Positions 15,901-22,351 of a stretch of DNA of 33,315 bases are shown here, piece by piece; within the stretch, counting starts at the first letter, position 1, and each line of letters opens with the position of its first letter. This DNA is from CAZWRV01 sp964636325 (GTDB taxonomy: Bacteria; Verrucomicrobiota; Lentisphaeria; Victivallales; GWF2-50-93). The DNA lies in the NCBI GenBank assembly GCA_964636325.1, contig CAZWRV010000070.1:1-33315 (forward strand), given 5' to 3'. Made by a program: the position numbers and the translations under genes. Below the pieces are notes generated by a model that was not told the DNA's origin, made no database searches, and saw only the letters and a program-made list of their open reading frames with translations.

Positions 15901-18531
15901 CGTGATTACCGTGTCGGCCTTGATCTTCACCTTGGTGGAGGTGGCGAGCCTGTCGAAGATTTCCGCGTTTTCCTGAGGATACGCCTCCCATTGCGCGAAC
16001 GTGTAGAACTTTGAGGGCTCCACGCAGATGTCGAACCACTCGCCCGTCGAGACGGTGCTCTGGCCTTCCGGCGGGGTCGTCACGCCGGCGCCGGAAGGGT
16101 TGACGGCCATGGTCAGAACCGCCTGGGTGAGCGCGAAACTGGCCTGGACGTGCGTCTCATGGACAACCTTGTCGAGCTTGAGCGTGGAGGCGCTGGAATC
16201 GCCGGTGACGGCAGGCTGCTCGTCCGCATGGTCGCCTATCCAGGCGTCAAACCTGTAGCCCGGATTGGGCGTTGCCGTGACCGGAACGGTTGCCAGCCCG
16301 TATTCAACCGTCTGTTCGAGGGCGTAGGCCGGGCCGACCGTCCCGCCCGCCCCCGCCGAGAAATAGACCATCACGGACCTGGGGATGAAAATCGCGACGA
16401 AGGTCACGTCCCCGCTGACTGCGGCTATGTCCCCGGCCTCCGGGAACGGATTGTGCTCGCTGTATTTAGCATCGGAACCTTCGAGCCTCCACTCTATGAA
16501 GGAGAAGTTGCTGCTGATCGGCACCGCCGTGACAGGGACTATCTGCTCGGGGGCTGTCACATACTGGACAGTCTGACCGTTTACCCAGCCGAACGAAGGG
16601 TTATTGGAGACGAATGAAACCTTGTGCCCGGCGGAAACGAAGTTGGCCGTGACATCTGCGTCGCCGGACGCCGTCAGGATTGTGGATGCGTCCTTGGCGT
16701 TGCCGAAAACGGCGTTCCCCGCAGGGGCGGCCGACCATGCGTCGAACGCCCAGCCCGGCTCGGCATAGGCGTCCACCGCATACTGCACGCCCTTGATGAA
16801 CGTCGCCGCGCCGCTGGGCACGCTTGTTCCGGAACCGGCCGGGGAAACGCCGAATGTGAGGCTCGCCGTCTCCTGGGCGCCCGCAGGCGTGAAGAGCAGC
16901 GAATCCGCGTTCGCGAAGTCGCTGCCGCCGTTTGTCGAGGCGAAATCCACAAACGTGCCGTTGCCGGACGAGAGCCCGACGGTCGGCGTAAGGCCGGTGT
17001 TGCCGCCGCCGTAGTTGAAGAGTATCCTGCCGTCCTGATACAGCACGACCTCGAAGTTCACCGCGCTGCCCCCGCCGTAGACGCTCCCCTGCCAGCGGAT
17101 CACCACGTTGTCCGCGTTTTCAGTGAGGTAGATCTCGTCCACGAAGAGATCGTCCCACAGCGGCGCTATCCTGACGTTGCTTACCAGCCCCGCGTCGCTG
17201 TTGGAAAATTCGGCGCTGGAGTTTGCGAAGTCAAGAAATCCGTTAGAGCAGACGTAGACGCTTGTGTAGTCTATCCCGTAGAACTTGAACGTGAACGGCA
17301 GCGCGTATATCCACATCGCGTCGTCACCCTGGCATCCCTGCGCAGTACCGCCCCCCTGGAAGGCGTTCGCCTGCGAGCTCTCAGTATAGTAATTGGTGTA
17401 GGAATTTGCGGTAAATGATGCGGTCACTGAAATGTCGCCGCTGTTTATCAGGCCGTCGATCCAGTTGCTGCCCTGGCCGATGATCGTCATGTCGCCGGCG
17501 AGGCCCAGGCCGTTCGCGGCATAACCGGGCATGGGCGTGACCTCTATGTAAATCTCGTCGCCCTGATATGCGGTGAAGCTCGACTCCCAGCCTCCAGTTC
17601 CGTTGGTAAAGTCGGACCAGCAAACACCGCCCAGCCCCTCGGGCGGATTACCTAAAACGGATACAGTCACAGGCGGGACAGAAACGAAGTCGGCCGTGAC
17701 CTGCACGTCGCCGCCGTTTATCCTGAAGTCGGCCCAGTTGCTGCCCTGACCGATAAGCGACACATCCCCTGAGACCGTCAATCCGGCGGGCGAGTAGCCT
17801 GGCTGGGAACCTACCCACACATCAACCTCATCCCCCTCATAGGCGCTAAATACGGCATCATAGCCTTCTGCCCCGCTTGTATAGTTGCTCCAGTGGATCG
17901 AACCAAGATTCTCCGGAGGGTTCCCGACGACCGTAACCGTGACCGTCGCCGGCTCATTAATTACATTGACCCTTATCGCGGTCAGGGCCTGCTGGCCCTG
18001 GACAAATGAACCGGGCGCGTCCGGCTTATAGAAGTTGAAGGTCATCCAGCCTTGAACCATTGCGGCCTCGAATTCTTCCGCAGGCCTGTAGGCCAGAATA
18101 TTGCCGTTCACCCAGTCGGCGTCGAAGCCAGCATGGGTTCCGGTGACAATCTGCTCGTAATTGTATGTCCCGCCCATCGCGACGAGGACATAGTATGTGC
18201 CGGGATTTGACGGCGCGGTCATCCCGTCGGGCAGTATGACCGTCTGATAATTGTCGCCGGTTCCGATCCATCCGTTTATCCCCCAGTAGCTCGTCTGAGG
18301 ATCGCCCCAGTTCGGCGTGCCGACGACCGGCGCGATTGCGTTGGCGCCCATCGCGTTGTGGACAAGCACGTCGAAGCTGCCCTCAATGGCCTGCCCTGCC
18401 TGGACGGTTATTTGAGGCGTCCCGGAATCAACGCACTGGCCGTTGATCGTCCCTCCGACCAAGAAGACCTTGTTGGGATTGCCGTATGACGCAGTGATGG
18501 TGAAATCACCGCCGGCATCATATTTCTCCAC
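9949..18531 (-). CDS. Giant modular surface/secreted protein with InlB-like, MAM-like and IPT/TIG repeats; N-terminally truncated
   Basis: The open frame encodes 2860 residues. By eye the order is: a beta domain (1-195); two 90-residue repeats beginning VTVTVVGNPPE / VTVSVLGNPPE (196-376); a nidogen-like domain with YVCSNGFLDF and IAPLWDDL (377-550); and four InlB/Listeria-type repeats (551-881). Module A (882-1680) contains a Kre9-like domain (VVYPNG...VKLEYSSDLGKTW), an Ala/Lys linker, a MAM-like beta sandwich (GWLIDDVRIV), two IPT/TIG domains and three InlB-like repeats. Module B repeats the Kre9-linker-MAM-TIG-TIG order (1682-2228) and ends in five InlB-like repeats (to 2655). A 205-residue acidic/basic C-terminal domain closes it. 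There is no LPXTG, PEP-CTERM or obvious type IX tail. The first usable start is GTG at 18531, yet domain-like sequence (YYILV... in frame) continues upstream to a stop at 18586-18588. There is no signal peptide, so the 5' end is missing. Role by analogy: adhesion or carbohydrate contact. Confidence 0.8.
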   Translation of the reverse strand: MEKYDAGGDFTITASYGNPNKVFLVGGTINGQCVDSGTPQITVQAGQAIEGSFDVLVHNAMGANAIAPVVGTPNWGDPQTSYWGINGWIGTGDNYQTVILPDGMTAPSNPGTYYVLVAMGGTYNYEQIVTGTHAGFDADWVNGNILAYRPAEEFEAAMVQGWMTFNFYKPDAPGSFVQGQQALTAIRVNVINEPATVTVTVVGNPPENLGSIHWSNYTSGAEGYDAVFSAYEGDEVDVWVGSQPGYSPAGLTVSGDVSLIGQGSNWADFRINGGDVQVTADFVSVPPVTVSVLGNPPEGLGGVCWSDFTNGTGGWESSFTAYQGDEIYIEVTPMPGYAANGLGLAGDMTIIGQGSNWIDGLINSGDISVTASFTANSYTNYYTESSQANAFQGGGTAQGCQGDDAMWIYALPFTFKFYGIDYTSVYVCSNGFLDFANSSAEFSNSDAGLVSNVRIAPLWDDLFVDEIYLTENADNVVIRWQGSVYGGGSAVNFEVVLYQDGRILFNYGGGNTGLTPTVGLSSGNGTFVDFASTNGGSDFANADSLLFTPAGAQETASLTFGVSPAGSGTSVPSGAATFIKGVQYAVDAYAEPGWAFDAWSAAPAGNAVFGNAKDASTILTASGDADVTANFVSAGHKVSFVSNNPSFGWVNGQTVQYVTAPEQIVPVTAVPISSNFSFIEWRLEGSDAKYSEHNPFPEAGDIAAVSGDVTFVAIFIPRSVMVYFSAGAGGTVGPAYALEQTVEYGLATVPVTATPNPGYRFDAWIGDHADEQPAVTGDSSASTLKLDKVVHETHVQASFALTQAVLTMAVNPSGAGVTTPPEGQSTVSTGEWFDICVEPSKFYTFAQWEAYPQENAEIFDRLATSTKVKIKADTVITARLNPAPLKVVYPNGIGKNYEVFIVGSMENIEWTGGPQAEYVKLEYSSDLGKTWSAIADSVPNIGGYVWTVPPIPEEVASAPTKTYERAPLPAAASQPVSSVAAKAVASARASVMAGAKKSLTAKGGFITRYQYGFEGGLGSWTQTTESGATLWNVVDTSAQDISILNPEINPTLVSLPDEGRLPAAAEGKKAAWFGGAGTGTFIGEFIPELQVNNNGGKSLAVQKGDLDSPEISLADLEYAYLSFQAWWECEGVDIADGQYDQMRVLVSTDSGSTWTKLGTINPLNDANGESFRPFTAMGLGEPGGWVSSTFDITQYKGQTVKIRFQFDTVDTLYNGFRGWLIDDVRIVGGSPWPAPEISQVVPAKGFPGDVVSIIGSNFMNKASVALENAPVQSAVISENEIQFVVPTNMAYDTWFDVKVTNPDTQSDIEQDCFMIIDPIHRPYIDSITPNQGMQDEETNVTVKGGNFDADASVKIAGVTLLNVVRLDSNTITATTPARDMADPDNKPGLPVGCQNVEVVNPSVPSSALLPGGFRVIKPTTDMWLVRVTDVNDPANTDRSDDGFTVTIGETCKLTFASNDEAMGAVDGITPQIIGKGGKSIPVKAVARPGFLFDKWTKGEADFSADNPLVVTGVSSDMDIVAVFKSNTYSVVFHAASGGTLEGETAQEVPAGGSTSPVAALPADGFVFHKWTGDYNGMENPLTVTDVQGDMVITPKFVPSSATLTMAASPEAGGAVTPPAGASAVEAGKEIGIVAVPEDFYEFKTWSADKSSALIDDRLNPTAKLRIFENTVVTAVFGPAKKSVTVKYPNGGETLYADTNETIEWGSTGTVTNVKLEYSSDLGATWNLIADGEANDGSYNWTVPAPKAAAKTSLNPERKPLPASAAAKVPTPVKKAAAAAKRAALSAKKAQQPKEGVQTIYKYGFEDGLGAWTAQAPESGVTAWNVVDNSQDVSIKNPEINPELVSLPDQGGLPDAPEGSKAAWFGAADNGTFLGEYNPSYQYAKNGGTSTVVQKASLDSPAINLSAGGAIKLKFQTWWEAEGVDIADGQYDQMRVYVSTDSGASYQKIGTINPLNDVDGESFRPYTTGGLGEPGVWVPVTFDLSQFSGLNVKIRFQFDTVDHLYNGFRGWLIDDVQVVSETVSLAPVITDLIPPVGIPGDLISVVGENFVNGAKIMLNGTLVKSSVVSQAEAQFSVPYLPHGTYELSITNPDGKSAVSPTPFTIPEDQNPPSIYYVDPNFGMNDAETQITIYGANFADGAKAYVAGTELAGVELAGASQLKAAVPAGLPVGFQNVEVVNPDGLGALLMGGFEVKGALSSSSWLVRVSDAGDPTVRDESDSGFDVKTAPEGVVNLTLAASPAAGGTLKPSGSVVVAKNIPRAICAAAADHYAFVNWTADSNATFADAGKPETTVTLAGDATVTANFKADTAVLTMLTDPADGSGGTAAPATGEQQIGVPIEIEAASAKGYYFSKWTATDNAKIVEANSAKTTVTVWGEATVTAVFTKSLPDANFSLTMAVNDAGMGSTVPAAGEKIQIKSGTAFKITAKTADAPEGSKGYYFNGWTADTSSAVFEDSSLQVTTVTLYGNATVTANFAAIPAKANLTMAVEPSYAGGTKPEEGTTSEYETLKDIDISAKPSKGWYFIRWTANGGADIDMIFSSKAKVQLFADATVTAVFSDKEPVSADITFATVPEDGSGGMTKPEGKFKVNMLDGTDDGVANPSAEFYILAIPADGYVFKQWTVTEKAAVKNSLMAETLATVTGDSTITAVFTTSGGDGLVKSLKITSTHKEYVTKVKEDGDVWYEQHSKDTYSITAKFDVSSIDDETYKSIGADTVVSFVFGSLYDISDSGIENFSNAKITPKGEKGGSAVFTIKEVDDNEKEKTVEKITFKWNKIDKKELVVTITGKPLPDTDTNILDLSDAEVGSVSGEVKGVYLEFGGVIWNLTDAFVQYSGKKKYKELEKEGETFDLYEWSVKGKK

Positions 18532-18588
18532 CAGGATGTAGTATCTCCCGGCCTGGACCGGAGAACCGGAGAAGCAGTAGACGGATCA
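18532..18588 (-). pseudogene. Untranslated upstream continuation of the giant gene, ending at a stop codon
   Basis: Reading the giant gene's frame upstream of its GTG gives S-V-Y-C-F-S-G-S-P-V-Q-A-G-R-Y-Y-I-L-V and then the stop TGA (complement of 18586-18588). GxPxAGRYYILVEKYDAGGDFTIT reads as one continuous beta-domain strand pair. The GTG therefore lies mid-domain. Upstream of 18588 no frame continues the homology, and an unrelated repeat begins. Confidence 0.65.
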
Positions 18589-18667
18589 GCGAAGCTTCGC
18601 CCTATGAGCACTAAGTCTTTCCCGCGAGAGAAAATTAGTGACCATATTTTTCTTTTCTTTGCCGCCT

Positions 18668-18791
18668 GTCCTCATCTTCAAATTGCCCTCGCTGTCCTCT
18701 TTGTCCTCGGGGCGGCCTCCAATTCGAAAAAGTGCGCGAGGACATGGAGGACTTGGAGGACATTTCATTCGAGGAGGACATTGAGGACGCG
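18668..18791. repeat. Opposed 9-bp GTCCTC/GAGGAC repeat arrays (foldback)
   Basis: The right arm is six consecutive 9-bp steps (18738-18791), five of them beginning GAGGAC: GAGGACATG, GAGGACTTG, GAGGACATT, TCATTCGAG, GAGGACATT, GAGGACGCG. The left arm holds GTCCTC at 18668, 18694 and 18703 plus a degenerate GCCCTC at 18685. The arms are complementary and can form a long imperfect hairpin. The repeat lies exactly between the broken end of the giant gene and the vapBC operon. Confidence 0.65.
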
Positions 18792-18842
18792 CAGTTTTTT
18801 ATGTCTTCGTTTTTCATGTTTGCCTTTTGCATCTGAGAATGT

Positions 18843-18868
18843 ATATACTAACATATATATATGAAAGG
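18843..18868 (+). promoter_or_regulatory. vapBC leader: AT-rich operator-like palindrome and strong Shine-Dalgarno
   Basis: TATATAC and the alternating TATATATATA (about 18842-18860) form an AT-rich imperfect dyad, as expected for an AbrB-type antitoxin operator or -10 region. AAAGGAGG (18861-18868) sits 11 bases before the vapB ATG and is a complete anti-16S match, the strongest in this window. Confidence 0.5.
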
Positions 18869-18879
18869 AGGAACGCTCC

Positions 18880-19110
18880 ATGGATACTGCGACAATTTTC
18901 AGGAATGGAGGAAGCCAGGCGGTAAGGCTCCCAAGGGGATTCAGACTGGCCGGGCGGAGAGTTTACGTAAGACGTTTTGGGGAGGGTGTCCTCCTCATGC
19001 CCGAGGCTAAAGGCTGGAAGCGACTTTTCGAAAGCCTCTTCGAATTCACCGACGATTATATGTCGGAAAGGAAGCAGCCCCCAAGGCAGCAGAAGAGGAA
19101 ATCGCTTTAG
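18880..19110 (+). CDS. vapB: VapB-type antitoxin (SpoVT/AbrB-like DNA-binding domain)
   Basis: A 76-residue antitoxin. The N-terminal ATIFRNGGSQAVRLPRGFRL is the classic VapB swapped-hairpin beta-barrel that binds its operator. VYVRRFGEGVLLMPEAKGW completes the fold. The basic C-terminal tail (residues 50-76) probably wraps the toxin's PIN active site. The toxin starts 4 bp after the stop. The pair should autoregulate through the AT-rich site just upstream. Confidence 0.92.
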   Translation: MDTATIFRNGGSQAVRLPRGFRLAGRRVYVRRFGEGVLLMPEAKGWKRLFESLFEFTDDYMSERKQPPRQQKRKSL

Positions 19111-19114
19111 CCCG

Positions 19115-19525
19115 ATGAAATACCTGCTTGACACAGACATATGCGTCTTCATCATCAGGAAGCGCTCGCCGTCGATCCTGAAGAGGATCGAGATGACTCC
19201 GCCAGGGCAGATAGCTATTTCCGCGGTCACTCTTGCCGAACTCCAATACGGAGTGTTCAAGAGTTCCAATCCGGAAAAAAATGCCATGGCGCTTGCCAAA
19301 TTCATCAGCCCGCTGCATGTCCTCCCGTTCACCGAGAAGGACACTTTGACGTATGGCATGATAAGAGGCGAACTGGAGAAAAGTGGCGTCCCAATCGGCC
19401 CGCTGGACCTGTTCATTGCGGCACACGCAATTTCCAATTCGCTTGTCTTGGCGACCGGCAACAAAAAAGAATTATCAAGGGTCAACGCTCTCCGGATCGA
19501 AGACTGGCACGAACCTGAAAATTAA
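19115..19525 (+). CDS. vapC: VapC-type PIN-domain ribonuclease toxin
   Basis: A 136-residue PIN endoribonuclease starting at ATG 19115, immediately after vapB. The longer open frame upstream overlaps vapB and is not the real start. Metal-binding acidic residues are in place: D6 in KYLLDTDIC, E42 in TLAELQYGV and D98 in GPLDLFIAAHA. ATGNKKELSRV near the C-terminus matches the usual TxNxxEFxRV. VapC toxins cut tRNA or rRNA and are held inactive by VapB. The operon appears complete. Confidence 0.94.
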   Translation: MKYLLDTDICVFIIRKRSPSILKRIEMTPPGQIAISAVTLAELQYGVFKSSNPEKNAMALAKFISPLHVLPFTEKDTLTYGMIRGELEKSGVPIGPLDLFIAAHAISNSLVLATGNKKELSRVNALRIEDWHEPEN

Positions 19526-19574
19526 TCCTCCTGGCACTCGGTTGCTTGCCAATCTTTCCGCGACTGGCTCTTCC

Positions 19575-19620
19575 GGAGGGTTGAGCCAAGCTCAATCCGC
19601 CTAGGCGGACTCCGCCCTCC
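19575..19620. repeat. GGAGGGTTGAGC-family repeat, copy E3
   Basis: An outer stem GGAGGG (19575-19580) / CCCTCC (19615-19620) encloses two hairpins, TTGAGC-CAA-GCTCAA (19581-19595) and TCCGCC-TA-GGCGGA (19596-19609). The result is a three-way-junction fold. Confidence 0.75.
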
Positions 19621-19622
19621 GC

Positions 19623-19673
19623 AGTTTCAGTGTTACAAAGCTGGCGCCGCCAGTAGAGCACCCATCTGAAACT
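19623..19673. repeat. AGTTTC/GAAACT hairpin element, copy A
   Basis: Bounded by AGTTTC and GAAACT in inverted orientation. The central hairpin is CTGGC-GCC-GCCAG (19641-19653). The right flank TAGAGCACCCATCTGAAACT aligns with the other three copies. This is the most divergent copy. Confidence 0.6.
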
Positions 19674-19766
19674 TAAGTAGCTTGCGACTTCCAGGCGCAA
19701 AGGGCAAACTCCGCATACGAGGGCCGCTTTAGTCTGTTTTTTTCGCTCGGAGATCGCAAAATACTT

Positions 19767-19818
19767 GTTTCTCGCTGTCAGAACTGCGGGCACCGCAGAT
19801 GGCCACTCCTCTGAAACT
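19767..19818. repeat. AGTTTC/GAAACT hairpin element, copy B
   Basis: The left flank contains GTCAGAA, the central hairpin is CTGCGG-GCA-CCGCAG (19784-19798), and the right flank contains GGCCACTCCTCTGAAACT. Left boundary is GTTTC rather than AGTTTC. Confidence 0.65.
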
Positions 19819-19825
19819 CGATTCA

Positions 19826-19879
19826 AGTAACGCAGACATTCCTGCCTGCGGCATCGCAGGTAGGAATACCTGCACTACT
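19826..19879. repeat. Inverted REP unit (RAYT-type)
   Basis: This is the reverse complement form of the REP units around the RAYT gene: CGCAGACA-TTCC-TGCCTGCG first, then CGCAGGTA-GGAA-TACCTGC, bounded by AGTAAC and CACTACT. It shows that the RAYT-associated REP is dispersed, here about 16 kb from the transposase gene. Confidence 0.8.
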
Positions 19880-19882
19880 TCA

Positions 19883-19940
19883 AGTTTCTCATCGACAGAA
19901 CTGGCGGATTTCCCCGCCAGAGCGGCACTCCTCTGAAACT
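19883..19940. repeat. AGTTTC/GAAACT hairpin element, copy C
   Basis: The clearest copy. AGTTTC, then ATCGACAGAA, a 7-bp stem CTGGCGG-ATTTCC-CCGCCAG (19901-19920), then AGCGGCACTCCTCTGAAACT. Its left boundary starts four bases after the inverted REP unit. Confidence 0.75.
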
Positions 19941-19985
19941 CGCCCATCTTTGTCGCGAACTTTGTCGTTATCTTTGTCGTCTTCC

Positions 19986-20033
19986 GGAGGGTTGAGCCAA
20001 GCTCAACCGCGGCTCAGCACGGCTTCGCCCTCC
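19986..20033. repeat. GGAGGGTTGAGC-family repeat, copy E4
   Basis: An outer stem GGAGGG (19986-19991) / CCCTCC (20028-20033) encloses TTGAGC-CAA-GCTCAA (19992-20006) and a GGCTCAGCACGGCTTCG segment that also occurs, inverted, at the right end of copy E1. It is followed four bases later by covarying element D. Confidence 0.75.
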
Positions 20034-20037
20034 ATCG

Positions 20038-20090
20038 AGTTTCTGATCGACAGAACTGCGATATTCGCAGAGCGGCACTCTCCTGTAACT
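20038..20090. repeat. AGTTTC/GAAACT hairpin element, copy D
   Basis: AGTTTC, GATCGACAGAA, the stem CTGCGA-TAT-TCGCAG (20056-20070), then AGCGGCACT and a right end TGTAACT in place of GAAACT. Flanks are nearly identical to copy C although the stem sequence differs. Confidence 0.7.
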
Positions 20091-20147
20091 TAACAGTTAT
20101 TCCTGAGCCATAATCGTCGTCGCTTTGTCAACTTCCGATGGATTGGA

Positions 20148-20242
20148 CCGAGCTGGGGCTCGGCGTTCCCAGGGATCATAGCCTTACGTAGCAAGCCACG
20201 CCTACGGCGTGGTTCACTCCAAGTTTATCACGCTCCGCGTGA
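20148..20242. repeat. Cluster of three perfect hairpins in the 19526-20324 island
   Basis: CCGAGC-TGGG-GCTCGG (20148-20163), CCACGCC-TAC-GGCGTGG (20196-20212) and TCACGC-TCC-GCGTGA (20228-20242). None is followed by a T-run. The whole interval from 19526 to 20324 holds repeats of this kind and no credible gene. Confidence 0.65.
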
Positions 20243-20324
20243 CTTGTCCCACGAAAAAGCGGGGGCGAATTTTCAACATGCATAACATGTTGCCACATGT
20301 GATGTTACTGCTTGATTTTTCAAT

Positions 20325-22256
20325 CTATTGGGGCGAGAGCGGAGTCCGCCTTAAATCGTAGATGACGCCGTCGGCGTCCTCCACGGCCGTCTTGCATTCG
20401 TCCAAGGCCCGGCGGAAGAACGGGATCGTCTTCAAGTATTTCTTGTTGGGAAGCTGGGGCGAATGGAGAAGAAAGCTTATGCCTCTCTCGGACAGGAGCT
20501 TGAGCTGCTCTTCAAAAGTCGCCGACTCGTCAAAGAGGAATGCGACCTCCGGGCTCCATACCGGCACCATTTCAATATAGCCTCCGGAGAACGCGGCATG
20601 GAAGTACGAGTTGTCGCCCAATATCCTGGTCTTCTGTCCCTGCGGGATGAACATGAAGGTCTTCTGGGCGCAAGACATACCCGGGAAATACCTGTGGGTG
20701 GCGACAAATACCTTCAGGCTCTCCCCAAGAGGCCTGTTCCATATTTCCAGTGGGACGGTGAAATCCTGAAGGAATCCGGCGCAGCATAACAGGCAGGCGG
20801 CGGCAACGATTGTGATTCGTGGGAAGGCGCCAGCCTTGAGCATCGCAATGCAGAACGCCCCGGCGGCAAGTGAAGACAGGACGAGGGCAGGATTGAGCAC
20901 ACGCATCGAGTAGAAGAAACCTCCTGCAGTCATCCCGATGGAATACGCCCAGATGAAGAATACCATGGCGGCCGCCGCGAGAAAGAGCGACAGCCTCTTG
21001 AACCGCATGGCGAAGCCCGGGACGGCCATGAAAAGCGCGAAGGGAGCGGCGCTGAACAGGACAAAGGCGGTCTTCACGGCGGACGCAGTCGGATTGCCAA
21101 GCGGGCCGAAGCATGCCTTGTAGGCATCCATTATCGCTGCGTGGACAGGATTCACATAGAAAAGGCCGCCGAACGACGCGATGGAATAGAAGGGGTTGCC
21201 CGCAACGATCCAGTTTCTGGCATACCAAGGAGCGGCAAACGCCAGGAAGACTGCGGAGAAGCGCACTGCGGATCTTAACCTGTCCCTGCGCAGGATGCAG
21301 AAGAGGACGCCTATGATGAGATATGCGCAGCCGTATTCGCGCGAAAGCGCGCCCAATGCCCCCGCGACGCCTGCCAGGAGCAGATTCGGTTCGATCAGGG
21401 CGGCCGATTTCCTATTCAGCAAGAGGAAATGAAGCATCGAAATCAGCGAAAGGGCCGTCCAGCCGGTTTCCTGCCCCATCAGCACGCTCCAGAAGAAGAG
21501 CGGCGAATAGGCGAGCAGGACGACGGAGAAAAACGCGGCGCGGCGGCCGAATAAAAGACGTGAAGTCTTAAAAGTGAAAAAAAGCAATGACACCATCTGG
21601 GCTAAGACGAATATGCCGGTCAGTATCTTCAACGGTTCGCCGTAGGACGCATAGAGCCAGAAATAGTTCGACGATGCAAGCGGAGGGATTCCGTCGCAAT
21701 AGGAATATATGAAGAAGTCTTCCGCCCTAACCGGCGGATAGAAGTCCAGATTCCCGAGCTCCAATATCTTGACGGCCAGATAATCCCAGCGGAAAAAGGT
21801 GTCCCAGCCCTGCAGGGGCATGCGGCAGAGGCGGACGATGAAGATGATGAAAAGCGGGAGAAGCGCAAGCGCCGCCGCAGCAGCCGGCCGCGAAACCCGC
21901 AGACGGAACCTGTCTGGCATCCCGGAAAAGAAAGCCCTACCCCTGAGAACCGCGCCCAGGGATATGAGCGCCGCCGTAAATACGAGCATCGCCGCGGCGG
22001 TGTTGGCAAAGTTGATCCTAAGGGAAAATATCTGCAGGAGGAAGACCGCCTGGAAAACGGCCATGCTAGAGACAAGGAAGACTAGGCCGAAAGTCCTTCT
22101 CGCCCGGGGAAGGCAGTAAGCCGCCAAGCCCGGCAGAAGGAATATGGCGATTCCGGCAGACAAACCGATACAACTCATCTGGCCCGCCCAATTATGCACA
22201 TTGCGCAACGATGGCTCTTGTCCTGCAAAGTTGAACTCTCTTTCTTTCCCATTCAA
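20325..22256 (-). CDS. Polytopic membrane protein, probable GT-C (GT39/ArnT-like) glycosyltransferase
   Basis: A 643-residue protein with about a dozen hydrophobic helices, then a soluble C-terminal part of about 150 residues. The first long loop, after helix 4, has GWDTFFRWDYLAVKILELG and a YPPVRAEDFF...YCDGIPPL segment, the place where GT-C enzymes carry their catalytic acidic residue. SPLFFWSVLMGQETGWTAL and LSREYGCAYLIIGVLFCILRRDR resemble the GT39/PMT-family core, including the positively charged loop after REYG. Such enzymes move a sugar from a polyprenyl-phosphate to an acceptor on the outer face. The start at 22256 is not certain; M27 (22178) is an alternative. It stands alone on this strand, so its acceptor is unknown. 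Confidence 0.6.
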   Translation of the reverse strand: MNGKEREFNFAGQEPSLRNVHNWAGQMSCIGLSAGIAIFLLPGLAAYCLPRARRTFGLVFLVSSMAVFQAVFLLQIFSLRINFANTAAAMLVFTAALISLGAVLRGRAFFSGMPDRFRLRVSRPAAAAALALLPLFIIFIVRLCRMPLQGWDTFFRWDYLAVKILELGNLDFYPPVRAEDFFIYSYCDGIPPLASSNYFWLYASYGEPLKILTGIFVLAQMVSLLFFTFKTSRLLFGRRAAFFSVVLLAYSPLFFWSVLMGQETGWTALSLISMLHFLLLNRKSAALIEPNLLLAGVAGALGALSREYGCAYLIIGVLFCILRRDRLRSAVRFSAVFLAFAAPWYARNWIVAGNPFYSIASFGGLFYVNPVHAAIMDAYKACFGPLGNPTASAVKTAFVLFSAAPFALFMAVPGFAMRFKRLSLFLAAAAMVFFIWAYSIGMTAGGFFYSMRVLNPALVLSSLAAGAFCIAMLKAGAFPRITIVAAACLLCCAGFLQDFTVPLEIWNRPLGESLKVFVATHRYFPGMSCAQKTFMFIPQGQKTRILGDNSYFHAAFSGGYIEMVPVWSPEVAFLFDESATFEEQLKLLSERGISFLLHSPQLPNKKYLKTIPFFRRALDECKTAVEDADGVIYDLRRTPLSPQ

Positions 22257-22351
22257 GTTCCGGCGCTCTTTAAAATCGAAATCCTTCCTTTATTTTATCA
22301 CGGCTGCATAAGCTTGGCCACGATGCCGGCTAAAATAAAATTCCAAGGGCA

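Noticed and set aside
18977..19114. N-terminal extension of the vapC frame
   Set aside because: It overlaps vapB in another frame and encodes no PIN sequence. The ATG at 19115 directly begins the canonical KYLLDTD.
20148..20242. Rho-independent terminators in the 19526-20324 island
   Set aside because: The hairpins are perfect but none has a T-run on either side, and similar hairpins recur as repeats.
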